Positions 48,239 to 58,833 of a stretch of 64,000 bases of DNA are shown here, one piece after another. Each line of letters opens with the position of its first letter. Position 1 is the first letter of the stretch. Both the position numbers and the translations under genes were made by a program. Under the pieces are notes generated by a model. That model was not told the DNA's origin. It saw only the letters and a list, made by a program, of their open reading frames with translations, and did not search any database. The stretch is from Synergistaceae bacterium (GTDB taxonomy: Bacteria; Synergistota; Synergistia; Synergistales; Aminobacteriaceae), in NCBI GenBank assembly GCA_031267575.1, contig JAIRYN010000030.1, positions 18,240 through 82,239 of the forward strand. Reading direction: 5' to 3'.

Positions 48239-51200
48239 ATTTCTTCATTTCCCCCCTCTATCAAGGACATGCCCGCCGACTCCAAATCCTGTATATCGAG
48301 TATTTCCGGTTCTTCGACCAGCTCTTCCGACTCCGAAGGTTCCGTCAAGTCCTGATCCGGCAGGGAATCACCCTTGTGATCATCATCAAAGAAAAACGCG
48401 GTGGCACTGTGCTCGTAGCTTCGACGCGCCGCTTTTTCCTCGTCCTCATCCTCCAGCACCATCCCGCCGATAGTCCCGTCGTCGTACTGCACCTCCACGT
48501 CCAGTCCCAATCCTTGAAGCTCTTTCACCAGCACGCGGAAACTCTCTGGAATACCGGGTTTCACCAGGCTCTGGCCCTTGACAATGCGTTCGTAGGTCTT
48601 ATCTCGGCCCCGAATATCGTCGGACTTCACCGTGAGCATCTCCTGTAGGACATTGGCCGCGCCATAGCCCTCCAGGGCCCAGACCTCCATTTCCCCGAAC
48701 CGCTGACCGCCAAATTGGGCTTTGCCTCCCAGAGGTTGCTGGGTGATGAGGCTATAAGGTCCGGTGGAGCGAGCGTGGATCTTGTCATCTACCAAGTGGA
48801 TCAACTTCAGCATGTACATACACCCAATGGTGACTTTTTTCTCCATTGGTTCCCCGGTCCTGCCGTCCCGAAGGGTAATCATGCCGTCCTGGGTAAGTTC
48901 TGGATACTTTTCGGCGCTGAGTTTCTCCATGTTTTCGAAAATTTCTTTTTCCTTAGCCCCCTCAAAAACGGGAGTGGCCACGTGCCAGCCGTTATTCAAG
49001 GCGACAAAGCCCATGATGGTTTCCAGAACTTGTCCCAAATTCATACGACTGGGCACGCCCAGGGGGTTTAAGACCACGTCCACGGGAGTACCGTCCGGCA
49101 GGTAGGGCATATCCTCCACGGGAAGAATGCGGCTGACGACACCCTTATTGCCATGACGTCCCGCCATCTTGTCCCCCACGGTGATCTTGCGCCACTGGGC
49201 AACATAGACCTTCACGGTCCGAATAACGCCTGGGGAAAGAGCCTCAGGGTTATCCGTCCGGGTCATCTCCTTCACCGCGACGATCTTTCCCCGAGCCCCA
49301 TGGGGCAGCTTCAGGGAGTTGTCCCGCACTTCTCGGGCCTTTTCTCCGAAAATGGCGCGCAGAAGTTTCTCCTCCGGCGTCTGGTCCGATTCTCCCTTGG
49401 GGGTGACCTTGCCCACAAGGATATCGCCCGAATTTACCTCGGCTCCGATGCGAATGATGCCGTTGTCGTCCAGGTTTTTGAGCATATCCTCCCCCACGTT
49501 GGGGATATCACGGGTGATCTCTTCCGGCCCCAACTTGGTCTCTCTGGCCTCAATCTCGTATTCATCAATATGTATAGAAGAGAACTTATCCTCTTTCACC
49601 AGGTTTTCACTGAGCAAAATGGCGTCCTCAAAGTTATAGCCCTCCCAGGGCACGAAGGCAACCAGGACGTTCTGCCCCAGAGCCAGTTCGCCGTTATCTA
49701 CGGCCTGCCCATCCGCGATGATCTCTCCTTTTTCCACTGTCTCGCCCTTTTCTACCAACGGCCGCTGATGAATGATTGTGCCTTGGTTTGAGCGCCGGAA
49801 TTTGATGAGGTTATAAATATGGAGAGTTTCTTCTCTCGACCGCACTTCGATACGGCTGGAGTCCACCCAACTGACCTCCCCGGACTCTAGGGCCACCACA
49901 CAGGAACCTGAGTCCTTGGCAATGCGGTGCTCTATCCCCGTCCCCACGATGGGGGCTTCGGGAAAGATCAAGGGCACGGCCTGGCGCTGCATGTTGGAGC
50001 CCATCAAGGCTCTGTTGGCGTCGTCGTGCTCCAAAAACGGAATGAGCGCCGTAGAAGAGGAAACGATCTGCTTGGGCGAGACATCCATATAATCCACGTC
50101 CCCCACAGGAATTGTGTCAACGTCATCCTGGTGGCGCGTGGGACATTCCGTTCCGCTAATGGTGGCTCCATCCGCTTCGAGGGGAGTGTTGGCCATAGCC
50201 ACGTAGTAGCTGTCCTCCTCGTCGGCGGACAAAAACTCGATTTTTCCCGTCAACTTGCCACTCTGGACTTTAAGGCGCGGTGTGATGAGGAAACCATGTT
50301 CATTCAGTTTCGCGTAGGTTGTCAAAGAAGAGACCAGTCCGATATTTGGTCCCTCCGGGGTTTCTATGGGACAGACCCGGCCATAGTGGGTGTAGTGAAC
50401 GTCCCGAGCCTCGAAACCCGCCCTCTCGCGGCTCAGACCTCCGGGCCCCAGGGCGGAAAGACGCCTCCGATGGGTCACTTCCGCCAGCGGGTTCGTTTGA
50501 TCCATGAATTGCGACAACTGTCCAGATCCGTAAAACTCCCGCAACGCGGCCGCGATAGGGCGAACGTTAATGAGCTCTCGCCCCATAGCCGTGCTCAGAT
50601 TCGGAATAGTCGTCATTCTTTCTTTCGCGATGCGTTCCATGCGTAAAAGACCGATACGAACCTGGTTCTGGAGCAGCTCTCCAATGGAGCGCACACGACG
50701 ATTGCCCAGATGGTCGATGTCATCGCTTTTCTTGTCCAAAGCCCGCATAGAGAACATCTCCCGCACGATGCACACCAAGTCATCCAGGGTCAGGAGTCGT
50801 GTGTTTTCCGGCACGTCTAGCTTGAGACGGCGGTTGAGCTTGTAGCGCCCTACTCGTCCCAAGGTGTAGCGCCGGGGATCGCAGAAGAGCGACCGAAAAT
50901 ACTCCCTCGCGTTCTCTATTCGCGCGGGTTCGTTGGGTCGCAGGCGTCGAAAAATCTCCTGCATAGCTTCGTCGGCGCTCTGGGTTATGTCTTTTTCCAA
51001 GGTCAGAGCCAGGGAGGAATCGATGCCCTGCACCTCAATGCCGCCTCGCCCCTCCGGGTCTAATTGCGTCAGTTTGTCCAGGATATCGCGAGTGATAGGA
51101 CGATTGCGGCTCACGATCACGTTGCCCTCCATGTCCCGAAGTTCCTCAGCGGACAACATTCCTCTCATGTTATCGTCGAACTCCATAAACGTGGGCTTCA

Positions 51201-51864
51201 CCTCGAACAACTGGAGGATCCCTTCGTTGTCCTTGGCGCCGAAAGCCTTCAGCAGCAGCGAAACGGGCAGTTTCTTGCGATTGTCTATGTTGACTGACAC
51301 AATCTCGCCTGGGGCAACGGCGAAATCCAACCACGCTCCTCTGTCGGGAATGATCTTCGCGGCGCAGGACTCCTGCCCAGGTACCGAGTCCTCTTTCGTG
51401 AAATAAACCCCGGCCGAACGCGCCAGTTGGTTGATGACGACGCGCTCCGTGCCGTTGATGACGAAAGTTCCCCGCTCCGTCATCACAGGGAAGTCGCCAA
51501 GAAAAATTTCTTCTTCTTTGATTTCCTGGAGTTTCGTGTTCGTCAAGCGGATAGTGGCGCGGATGGGGCGCGTCCATGTCATGTCGCGCCGGCGCGCCTC
51601 TTCCTCCGACAAACTGGGACTATCCACGTAGTAACGGACAAACGAAAGCGAGAATTGTCCGTCGTAGCTTTCAATGGGGAACACCTCATGCAGCAGTTCT
51701 TGTAAACCCTGCATGACGCGCGAGTCCGGCGTTAGGTTGTCCTGATAAAACCAACGGTAAGAAGCGCGTTGGACCTCGATCATATCGGGTATTTCTATCA
51801 GGTCATGGGCACGGCCAAACGTAAAGCGCTGGCGTTTCTTGCTCACTGAAACGAATTCGGGCAT
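48220..51864 (-). CDS. rpoB: RNA polymerase beta subunit
   Basis: A 1214-residue beta subunit. The rifampicin region reads [20 protein letters not shown] followed by [12 protein letters not shown], all residues of the sensitive type. Other signatures are [13 protein letters not shown], the active-site segment [12 protein letters not shown] and the C-terminal [20 protein letters not shown] clamp. The acidic tail after residue 1150 is longer than usual. Its promoter follows the tRNA-Leu gene directly; the ribosomal rplK-A-J-L genes that normally precede rpoB are not here. Confidence 0.97.
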
Positions 51865-51914
51865 GGATTAAAACGACCTCCCTTACCGGTTGGGGAAATT
51901 TATGCCGAAATATA

Positions 51915-51943
51915 ATCATAACATAAGGGCATAGCCATGTCAA
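51915..51943 (-). promoter_or_regulatory. Strong promoter of rpoB-rpoC
   Basis: On the minus strand TTGACA (51943-51938) and TATGAT (51920-51915) are separated by exactly 17 bp. The -35 box is part of a small CATGTC/GACATG palindrome. Transcription would start about 45 bp before rpoB. Confidence 0.85.
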
Positions 51944-51971
51944 GCGACATGACTACACCCTCTCACCTTTA

Positions 51972-52058
51972 TGGTGCCCGAAAGAGGACTCGAACCTCCA
52001 CAGCCTTGCGACTACTAGAACCTGAATCTAGCGCGTCTACCACTTCCGCCATCCGGGC
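51972..52058 (-). tRNA. tRNA-Leu (anticodon CAG)
   Basis: The 87-base gene folds into a class II tRNA. The acceptor GCCCGGA pairs with TTCGGGC, CCA is encoded, the anticodon stem is CTAGA/TCTAG with loop TTCAGGT (anticodon CAG), a long variable arm follows and the T-loop is GGTTCGAGTCC. It lies between metG and rpoB on the same strand. Confidence 0.95.
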
Positions 52059-52120
52059 TTACCCAAACATTGAAGCCTTCTCATCGAAGCCTCCAAAGCC
52101 TCTCGTGTTGAACATAAGTG

Positions 52121-52149
52121 AGTTTACCTTATTTTTTATCAAACGTCAA
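52121..52149 (-). promoter_or_regulatory. Promoter of tRNA-Leu
   Basis: On the minus strand TTGACG (52149-52144) and TAAACT (52126-52121) are 17 bp apart, about 60 bp before the tRNA. The region between here and metG carries a tripled ATTAACTGTTCTC unit and no gene. Confidence 0.7.
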
Positions 52150-52265
52150 CACATATAGTGAAGCAAAATAAGAAGGCTAAAGTTAGAATAGTGAAAAGCA
52201 GTTCCTTCAGTAGCTTAAAATACTTACAGCTTAACTGTTCTCATTAACTGTTCTCATTAATTGTT

Positions 52266-54215
52266 CTAACTTACGCGACTACCTAGAGGAATGTCCGAGG
52301 CGGGGGCGACAAGGGTCAGTCGCTCGTTTGCGCCGCCCTTGACGCTGGCCGCCAGTATCATCCCATTGCTTTCGATTCCGCAGAGTTTTGCCGGCTTCAA
52401 GTTTGTCACGACGATAGCTCTTTGTCCCACCAGTTCTTCTGGTTTGAAAAAGGCTTTGACGCCGGAGCAGATGGTGCGTCGCTCGTAGCCTAAGTCGATT
52501 TCCAGTTTATAGAGTTTTTTGGACTTTGGGATTTCCTCCACCTTTATAATTTGCGCCACGCGCATCTCCACTGCGCGAAACTCCTCGATGCCGATTTCCG
52601 GCTCGTGTTCTATAGCCTGAGGGGTTGCGGCCGTCGCCTCCGCGTTCCGCTGCCGGTCCTTTTTCCATTGCTCCAAGTCGATCCGAGGAAACAGAACCTC
52701 GGCCCTGCCGACTTTCACTCCCGCGCCGTCGCCCCACCGGAACGCGTCGATCTTTTCCGCCAGAGGGGAACCCGCGTACCCCAGTTGCTTCCAAATCTTC
52801 CCCGCGCTTTCGGGAATGAATGGCGCGACTAAAAGAGCCGAAAGCCTCAGCACCTCATGGAGAACGTGCAACACGCCGTTCAAACGCTCAATGTTCCCTT
52901 CTTTTTGAAGTTTCCAAGGCATCGTCTCGTCAATGTACTTGTTGCCCCGGCCAATAAAGATCCAGACGAGCTTTAGCGCTTCGTCGTAAGAAAACGTCTC
53001 CATAGCTTTGTCCACCGAGGCGATGGTGGATTCGGCAAGTCCTCGAACCTCCGCGTCTAAAGGTTGGCTCAATCCACTAGAGGGCACGATACCGCCGGCG
53101 TAGGAAGCGATCATCGTCAGCGTTCGGTGCAGTAAGTTGCCCAGGTCGTTGGCCAAGTCACTGTTGATGCGCCCAACCAACGCTATTTCGGAGAAGTCTC
53201 CGTCGTTACCGAAGGGAACCTCGCGCAAAAGGAAATAGCGAAAGGCGTCTGCCCCGTAAAGCTCTGCCATCTTGAACGGATCCACGACGTTGCCCTTGGA
53301 TTTGCTCATCTTCTCCCCGTCTACCGTCCACCAGCCGTGGGCCATCACCGCCACCGGAACGTTAATGCCGAGAGCCAAAAGCATCAGTGGCCAAATGACG
53401 CAGTGAAAGCGGATGATGTCCTTGCCAACCATGTGGCGCGCCGCGAGCCAATATTTTTCGAACATCTCTGGATTATCCAAATATCCCACCGCCGTGGCGT
53501 AGTTGATCAAGGCGTCGAACCAGACGTACACCACGTGTTTCTCGTCTCCCGGGATGGGGATGCCCCACTTGAGCGTGGTCCGAGAAACGGATTGATCGCG
53601 CACTTCTCCACGCAGAAAACTCATGATCTCGTTATACCGGATTCGGGGCATGACGCCCCGCAAATTTTTTTCATAATGAGCGATCAACTGGGGAACGTAT
53701 TTCGAGGCCCTAAAGAAATAGCTTTCTTCTTTCATGGTCGTCAGGGGTCGTCCGCAGTCGGGACAGGTATGGTTTTCCCCCATGCCGCTCTCCGGCACAT
53801 AGGTTTCGCAAGGCACGCAGTACCATCCCTCGTAGCTCCCTTTGTAAATGTCTCCTTGGTCCATTAGTTTTTTGAATATAGCTTGCACCACACGGACATG
53901 ACGGTCCTCGGTGGTGCGGATGAAGTCGTCATTGCTGATGTTCAGGACCTTCCAGAGTTCCTTGAAGTTGACGTGAATCTTATCAACCAACTCCTGGGGA
54001 GTTATGCCTTTTTCCTCGGCGGCGGTCTGGATCTTTTGCCCATGCTCGTCGGTGCCAGTTAAGAAGTAGACGTCGAAACCTTTCATACGTTTATAGCGAC
54101 TCATGACGTCACACGCGATGGTTGTATAAGCGTGTCCGATATGAGGAATGTCGTTAACGTAATAGATCGGCGTCGTAATGTAAAAGTTTTTCTCCTTGTC
54201 CATATCCTTCTCCAT
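52266..54215 (-). CDS. metG: Methionyl-tRNA synthetase with C-terminal tRNA-binding domain
   Basis: A 649-residue enzyme from the ATG at 54215 behind GGAGGTTCC; a longer frame to 54254 has no ribosome site. Class I motifs are PHIGHAYTT and KMSKSKGN. The zinc knuckle is CVPCE...CPDCG. The last 110 residues (EIGIEEFRAVEMRVAQIIKV, then VTNLKPAKLCGIESNGMILA) form the OB-fold that aids tRNA binding and dimerisation. Confidence 0.96.
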   Translation of the reverse strand: MEKDMDKEKNFYITTPIYYVNDIPHIGHAYTTIACDVMSRYKRMKGFDVYFLTGTDEHGQKIQTAAEEKGITPQELVDKIHVNFKELWKVLNISNDDFIRTTEDRHVRVVQAIFKKLMDQGDIYKGSYEGWYCVPCETYVPESGMGENHTCPDCGRPLTTMKEESYFFRASKYVPQLIAHYEKNLRGVMPRIRYNEIMSFLRGEVRDQSVSRTTLKWGIPIPGDEKHVVYVWFDALINYATAVGYLDNPEMFEKYWLAARHMVGKDIIRFHCVIWPLMLLALGINVPVAVMAHGWWTVDGEKMSKSKGNVVDPFKMAELYGADAFRYFLLREVPFGNDGDFSEIALVGRINSDLANDLGNLLHRTLTMIASYAGGIVPSSGLSQPLDAEVRGLAESTIASVDKAMETFSYDEALKLVWIFIGRGNKYIDETMPWKLQKEGNIERLNGVLHVLHEVLRLSALLVAPFIPESAGKIWKQLGYAGSPLAEKIDAFRWGDGAGVKVGRAEVLFPRIDLEQWKKDRQRNAEATAATPQAIEHEPEIGIEEFRAVEMRVAQIIKVEEIPKSKKLYKLEIDLGYERRTICSGVKAFFKPEELVGQRAIVVTNLKPAKLCGIESNGMILAASVKGGANERLTLVAPASDIPLGSRVS

Positions 54216-54254
54216 AATGGAACCTCCGTTTTCGAGTTTTGCTTCGAGCTTCAA

Positions 54255-54489
54255 TTATAGAATCATAGCACCTTCATAGCGCCTTCGCGCGTCCATTCCA
54301 TAGTGTTTTATATAGTGTTTAGTGTTTTATATACCGCCTGATTTCATCATTCTCTTCATGCTCTTCATCTATACGCGCTATACTGTTAGCATCACTGTCG
54401 CGTGAAGAACGGGCCCTTATGAAGCGCGTTTACACTGGTGGAAAATGTGATAGAAAACTTATCCCTATCATGAAAAGGAGCGTATCGCG
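54255..54489. other. Divergent intergenic region between metG and kdsB
   Basis: It contains doubled ATAGC(A/G)CCTTC (54268-54290) and doubled AGTGTTTTATATA units (54301-54332), and a TATACT box near 54380 that may be a -10 for kdsB. No gene is visible. Confidence 0.6.
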
Positions 54490-55230
54490 ATGATAGAAAC
54501 GTTAGCCGTCATCCCAGCGAGGTACGGAAGTACTCGCCTGCCGGGGAAGCCTCTTGTGAAACTTTCTGGAAAAGAACTGATATTGAGGACGTGGGAAGGA
54601 ACGCGAAAAAGCGCTTTGGTTGATCGCTTGATCGTGGCTACAGATCATGAAAGCATTGCCACTCTCGTCGAGAAAGCAGGCGGCGAGGTCATGATGACTC
54701 CCTCGGGCCTTTCCACCGGCAACGACCGCGTCGCCTACGTGGCGGAACGGGTTCCATCGCGATTCGTCGTGAACGTCCAAGGGGACAATCCTTTAGTGAC
54801 GCCTAAACTGCTCGACCCCTTGATCGTGGCGTTGCGAACGGATCCCGAGGTCAGATTGGCAGTTCCGGCCAAGCGCATCGAACACGCGGAAGAAGCGGAA
54901 AAAACTTCCGTTGTAAAAATGGTTTTCGATGAAAACGGGCGAGCTTTATACTTCAGCCGCTCGCTCATTCCTTTTTCTAAAGATCCGGCAACAGCGCGTT
55001 TCAAACACATAGGCATTTACGCTTGGCGGCGAGACGCGCTGTTCGAGTTCGCGTCCTGGCCCCAGAGCGCCATCGAAAAAGCGGAAAGCTTGGAAATGCT
55101 TCGACTGCTGGAGAAAGGCGGCGTTATCCACTGCGTCGAGACAAACATAGATGCGATAGAAATCGACACCCCGGAGGACATTGCGCTTTTCGAGGCGTTT
55201 CATGACAAAAAAATTAAAGAAAAAAGTTAA
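54490..55230 (+). CDS. kdsB: CMP-Kdo synthetase (3-deoxy-manno-octulosonate cytidylyltransferase)
   Basis: A 246-residue nucleotidyltransferase that activates Kdo for lipopolysaccharide core synthesis, an outer-membrane marker. Motifs are VIPARYGSTRLPGKPL, VATDHE, GNDRVAYV, VVNVQGDNPLV, ALYFSRSLIPF and KHIGIYAWRRDAL. The segment that reads QGDEP in most KdsB proteins is QGDNP here. No other Kdo gene is adjacent. It ends in a tripled TTAAAGAAAAAAG repeat that runs into a MITE. Confidence 0.9.
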   Translation: MIETLAVIPARYGSTRLPGKPLVKLSGKELILRTWEGTRKSALVDRLIVATDHESIATLVEKAGGEVMMTPSGLSTGNDRVAYVAERVPSRFVVNVQGDNPLVTPKLLDPLIVALRTDPEVRLAVPAKRIEHAEEAEKTSVVKMVFDENGRALYFSRSLIPFSKDPATARFKHIGIYAWRRDALFEFASWPQSAIEKAESLEMLRLLEKGGVIHCVETNIDAIEIDTPEDIALFEAFHDKKIKEKS

Positions 55231-55257
55231 AGAAAAAAGTTAAAGAAAAATAAGGGT

Positions 55258-55382
55258 AAGCGTTCAAGCCCTTTTTATCCGATTCTCACCTGGCAAAGGT
55301 TTTCGTTAAAGGGGGTCTCGGGGGGGCCAGTGAGGTCGCTTTTGGCCGAACGGGCTCTGCCCCCCTGAGCTTGAACAATTAC
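55258..55382 (+). mobile_element. G/C-box MITE copy B (125 bp)
   Basis: The ends AAGCGTTCAAGC and GCTTGAACAATTAC and the core GGGGGGCCAGTGAGG...CGGGCTCTGCCCCCCTGAGC match copy A at 27997-28118; the left interior differs. The flanks AAATAAGGGT (55248-55257) and AAATAAGGTG (55383-55392) agree at 8 of 10 positions, consistent with an aged 10-bp target duplication. Confidence 0.82.
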
Positions 55383-55466
55383 AAATAAGGTGTCTTTAAC
55401 ATTTAAAAAGCCAACTGAGTCATCGTACTCACAGTTTGCCGCAGGTAAGGTGACTGAAAGATTAAG

Positions 55467-56720
55467 CTACTGAAAACGCGGCTGAGCGGTGTCGCCCATC
55501 ATCATTAGGGCGAAGACTTTGGCGTTATTGACGATGTGCTCAATCTCCGTGTACTCGTCGGGCTGGTGGGCAACATTTTCACATTCTTGTTGCCATACGG
55601 CTGCGGGAATACCCTTACGCCGGAAGAAGGCCGCGAAGGTTCCCCCTCCGATACCACCCAGAGTCGGCTCTACGTTTAGAACTTCCTTTATGGCAGTTTG
55701 AAGCAAACGAATCACGTCGCTGTCCGCCGGAGTCGGGGGCGCGGCGTCACTACGGCCGATCTCCAACTCAATCGTCGCGCCTGCGCGGCGAGCTACGTCA
55801 TCTTTCACCCTTTGGACAACAGAGATGACGTCATCCAAGGCCACGGACGGAAGAACGCGGCAGTCAAAGCCAAAACGCTCCTTACCCGGAACCGTGTTCA
55901 AATTGGGAACGTTGGCAAAGCGCCGCGTCGGCTCGAAGGTGGAGACGGGAGGGCTGAAAAGATCGTCTTTTTCAGGGAATGCCTTGTGCAGAGCTTCGTC
56001 CACTTCAACAGAAAGAAGGTTTGCCACGCGACAAGCGTTCAAGCCCGTGTGAGGCGCACCGGCGTGAGCTTGCTTTCCCGTGACAGTAAATTCCAATTTC
56101 AACCTCGACTTCTCGGCAATTTCGATAAAATCCCCTTGACTATTTCCGCTGTCGGGCGCGATCACCAAGTCGTCCTCGCGAAAAAGTCCCCGGTCAATCA
56201 AAGGTTTCGCGCCATAAGCGCTTCCCATCTCCTCGTCGGCCAAAAAGGCCAGGCAGACGGTGAAAGAGGGCACGATCTCTAGGTTTGACAAGGTTTTCAG
56301 GGCATACAGAGAAGAAATCAGGGCCATTCCGTTATCGCTGGTTCCCCGACCGTACAGGCGGCTTCCCTCCATGGTGGGAGCGTAGGGGTCCCGGGTCCAA
56401 AACGAGCGTTCGCCTTCCGGCACCACGTCCATGTGACTCAAAATACACAGGCGCCGTGGAGAGGCTCCCTTATACTCTAGGAAAAGAGAGGGGCGGTTGC
56501 CCGTGGGGGATTTATCGTCGTCCACCCGTTGCCACTCCGTTTTTCCCAAGCCTAGCTCCGCGACCAGCTTTTCGATTTCGTTTGCCTTTTTTTCCTCACC
56601 GGCGCCTCCATTGTGGGGGGAAATCGCCGGAATACAACAAACGCGGCTCAGGGCCGCAACCATCTCGTCCCTGAGCCGTTCCGCTTCAGCAAATATCTTG
56701 TCTTTTGCCGTTGCCATCAA
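55467..56720 (-). CDS. M20-family metallopeptidase (ArgE/DapE-like)
   Basis: A 417-residue zinc peptidase or deacylase. Metal ligands and catalytic residues are seen in LSHMDVVPEG, YGRGTSDNGMAL and LADEEMGSAYGAKPL, then IAPDSGN and a dimerisation lid domain (TGKQAHAGAPHTGLNAC). Family members hydrolyse small peptides or N-acyl amino acids; this one most resembles the PepV/ArgE-like group. Its position directly before glutamate dehydrogenase fits peptide and amino-acid catabolism. The start may be TTG 56720 or ATG 56717 behind AGGAAA. Confidence 0.88.
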   Translation of the reverse strand: MMATAKDKIFAEAERLRDEMVAALSRVCCIPAISPHNGGAGEEKKANEIEKLVAELGLGKTEWQRVDDDKSPTGNRPSLFLEYKGASPRRLCILSHMDVVPEGERSFWTRDPYAPTMEGSRLYGRGTSDNGMALISSLYALKTLSNLEIVPSFTVCLAFLADEEMGSAYGAKPLIDRGLFREDDLVIAPDSGNSQGDFIEIAEKSRLKLEFTVTGKQAHAGAPHTGLNACRVANLLSVEVDEALHKAFPEKDDLFSPPVSTFEPTRRFANVPNLNTVPGKERFGFDCRVLPSVALDDVISVVQRVKDDVARRAGATIELEIGRSDAAPPTPADSDVIRLLQTAIKEVLNVEPTLGGIGGGTFAAFFRRKGIPAAVWQQECENVAHQPDEYTEIEHIVNNAKVFALMMMGDTAQPRFQ

Positions 56721-56732
56721 ATTTGCGATTTC

Positions 56733-58010
56733 CTATAGAAAGGTGCCCCTCAGCCTAACCACGTCGGCGACCCGCTGAATGGCGGCCATGAAGGCGGCGC
56801 GGCGCATCTTGACCTTTTTGTTTTGGGCGTAGTCCCAAACCAGCTTAAAATTACCCTTCATGATATGGATCAAGCGACTGTTATACTCCTCTTCAGTCCA
56901 GAAGTACCCCGCCAAGTTCTGGGCCCACTCGAAATAGGATCCGATAACTCCACCGGAGTTGGCCAGGAAATCCGGCACAACCAAGATCTCTTTACCGTCC
57001 AAAATGGCGTCCCCTTCTGGGGTCACCGGGCCGTTGGCTCCCTCCACGATGTACTTCGCCTTGACCTGGTTGGCCGTCTTATCGTTGATCGCGCCTTCGA
57101 GAGCACAAGGGAAAAGAATGTCGCAGTCCACAAACAAGACGTCGGAAAGGCCTTTCTTCTCGCAACCATCGCAGGTAAATCCCTCAAGTAATTTCTTAGG
57201 ATGTTGGGTAACGTGGTCAAAGGCTTTTTTCACATCGATGCCTTGGGGAGAATAATAGGTTCCCGTCACATCGCTGATAGCGACAACTTTTGCTCCAGCC
57301 TCCACCATCGTCAACGCTGTGTAGCTTCCTACATTGCCGAACCCTTGAATAGCCACAGTAGCCGTCTTAGGGTCTTTGCCCACGGCCTTCAACAGTTCCA
57401 GCCCACAGGTGGCCACGCCGTACCCTGTGGCAGCCGTTCTCCCCTTGGATCCCCAGTAGCTAATGGGTTTGCCCGTGAAAATTCCCGGCTCGACCTGACC
57501 GCTGAGTTTACTGACGGTATCCATGAACCAAACCATTTCCTGGCCACCGGTGTTCACGTCGGGAGCGGGGACGTCTTTCCATGTTCCGATAATGGGAGCG
57601 ATGCGGGCCGCGAAGGTTCGGGACATGCGTTCTTTCTCTTTCATTGACATAGTGAGGGGGTCGCAGGCGATGCCACCTTTGCCGCCGCCGTAAGGAATAC
57701 CCGCTAAAGAACACTTCCACGTCATCAACATGGCCAGAGCTTCGCATTCGTCGACATCTACATCGGGGTGATAGCGAATTCCGCCTTTGGAGGGGCCTAC
57801 GGCGGAGGAATGCTGTACGCGATATCCTTTGAAGACTTGAATGGAGCCGTCATCCATCTCCACTGGAACGGAGACTTCAAGCCTGCGTTCAGAACTGCCC
57901 AGTATCGCTATCAGGTTCTCGTCGAGTCCCATCTCTTCCGCCGCGCCGTAAAAATTTTTGAGCGCGGTGTCCAACAATACGTTTGTAGCCGTTCTTCTCG
58001 TTACAGACAT
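56733..58010 (-). CDS. gdhA: Glutamate dehydrogenase
   Basis: A 425-residue enzyme from the ATG at 58010, eight bases after GGAGG; a GTG at 58019 is the alternative. It interconverts glutamate and 2-oxoglutarate and is central in amino-acid fermenters. Motifs are GGIRYHPDVDVDE, MTWKCSLAGIPYGGGKGGI with the catalytic Lys, PAPDVNTGGQEM and the Rossmann AIQGFGNVGSY. The acidic residue that would follow the second strand (AISDVTG) is compatible with NAD preference, but cofactor choice is not certain. Confidence 0.95.
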   Translation of the reverse strand: MSVTRRTATNVLLDTALKNFYGAAEEMGLDENLIAILGSSERRLEVSVPVEMDDGSIQVFKGYRVQHSSAVGPSKGGIRYHPDVDVDECEALAMLMTWKCSLAGIPYGGGKGGIACDPLTMSMKEKERMSRTFAARIAPIIGTWKDVPAPDVNTGGQEMVWFMDTVSKLSGQVEPGIFTGKPISYWGSKGRTAATGYGVATCGLELLKAVGKDPKTATVAIQGFGNVGSYTALTMVEAGAKVVAISDVTGTYYSPQGIDVKKAFDHVTQHPKKLLEGFTCDGCEKKGLSDVLFVDCDILFPCALEGAINDKTANQVKAKYIVEGANGPVTPEGDAILDGKEILVVPDFLANSGGVIGSYFEWAQNLAGYFWTEEEYNSRLIHIMKGNFKLVWDYAQNKKVKMRRAAFMAAIQRVADVVRLRGTFL

Positions 58011-58225
58011 CACAGACACCTCCAGAAAAAATAAACATACTCGAATTTTCCCATTTCCGCACGGTCAATCCTCATACTGCTCGCGTTTCAACACGGTACT
58101 CCCTCTCCAGGGAAACCATTGTCGATAATAACATATCTCTCTCTGGAAAAGGAACACTCAAAACGAAATTTTTCCCTCCTCTTTGTCCCTCTTTTCGTGT
58201 TTGTCCCTCTTTTCGTGCCTCAGCT
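58011..58225. other. Intergenic region between gdhA and xseB
   Basis: It holds the gdhA promoter region (no convincing -35/-10 pair) and a doubled GTCCCTCTTTTCGTG unit near 58182-58217. No gene is visible. Confidence 0.55.
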
Positions 58226-58441
58226 TCAAACGTGATCCTGAGGATGGGTGAAAGGGATCTCCTCTCCGTCTTTCGTCAGCAGAGTCACCCGCTGTTCCGC
58301 CTTGTCCAAAAGCTCCCGGCTTTCCTTCACCAAGGTCACCCCTCGTTCAAAGGTGGAGAGCGCCTCGTCCAGGGATAACTTGCCTTCCTCCAACCGCGCC
58401 AGCATTTCGTCCAATTGTTCCAGTTTTTCGTCGAAACCCAC
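58226..58441 (-). CDS. xseB: Exodeoxyribonuclease VII small subunit
   Basis: A 71-residue helical protein with the XseB pattern: FDEKLEQLDEMLARLEEGKL then SLDEALSTFERGVTLVKESRELLDKAEQRV. It forms a long complex with XseA that degrades single-stranded DNA. xseA is not adjacent. ATG at 58441 follows AGGAGGGGG. Confidence 0.93.
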   Translation of the reverse strand: MGFDEKLEQLDEMLARLEEGKLSLDEALSTFERGVTLVKESRELLDKAEQRVTLLTKDGEEIPFTHPQDHV

Positions 58442-58833
58442 TTTTTCCCCCTCCTAAAATAATCCTGCGTCCAAAAATCACCTCGGAAAAAACCCTTGAG
58501 ATTTTTCCTTGGATATTCGCCTTTTCAATTTTAAAAAAATAAAATACAATTAGAAAAATATTTTTCCAAAACGCCTCTACCGATTTGCCTTTCACTTTTG
58601 CCTTTCACTATGACAGAACCACGACAAATTTAAAACAAAAGCTCCAAAACTGAAATAGCTAATTAAGATAAATCGATAAATTAGAGCCGGTTTTTCAGAC
58701 GGCGATTCCCAGAAAGAGGCGGACGACATGACGAAGCGGAAAGAAACATCGCGTATGAGTGAGCCTGTCGGTTATAATAGCAATGGTTTTTCTCTCAATC
58801 CAGTTGTTCATGCCAGTTGTTCAGGGGGATATG
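58442..58833. other. Long AT-rich intergenic region before the DUF1810 gene
   Basis: No gene is visible in about 390 bp. It includes doubled CTTTTGCCTTTCAC (58588-58610), a TATAAT at 58774-58779 and a doubled CCAGTTGTTCA (58800-58825). The TATAAT is a plausible -10 for the next gene. Confidence 0.55.
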
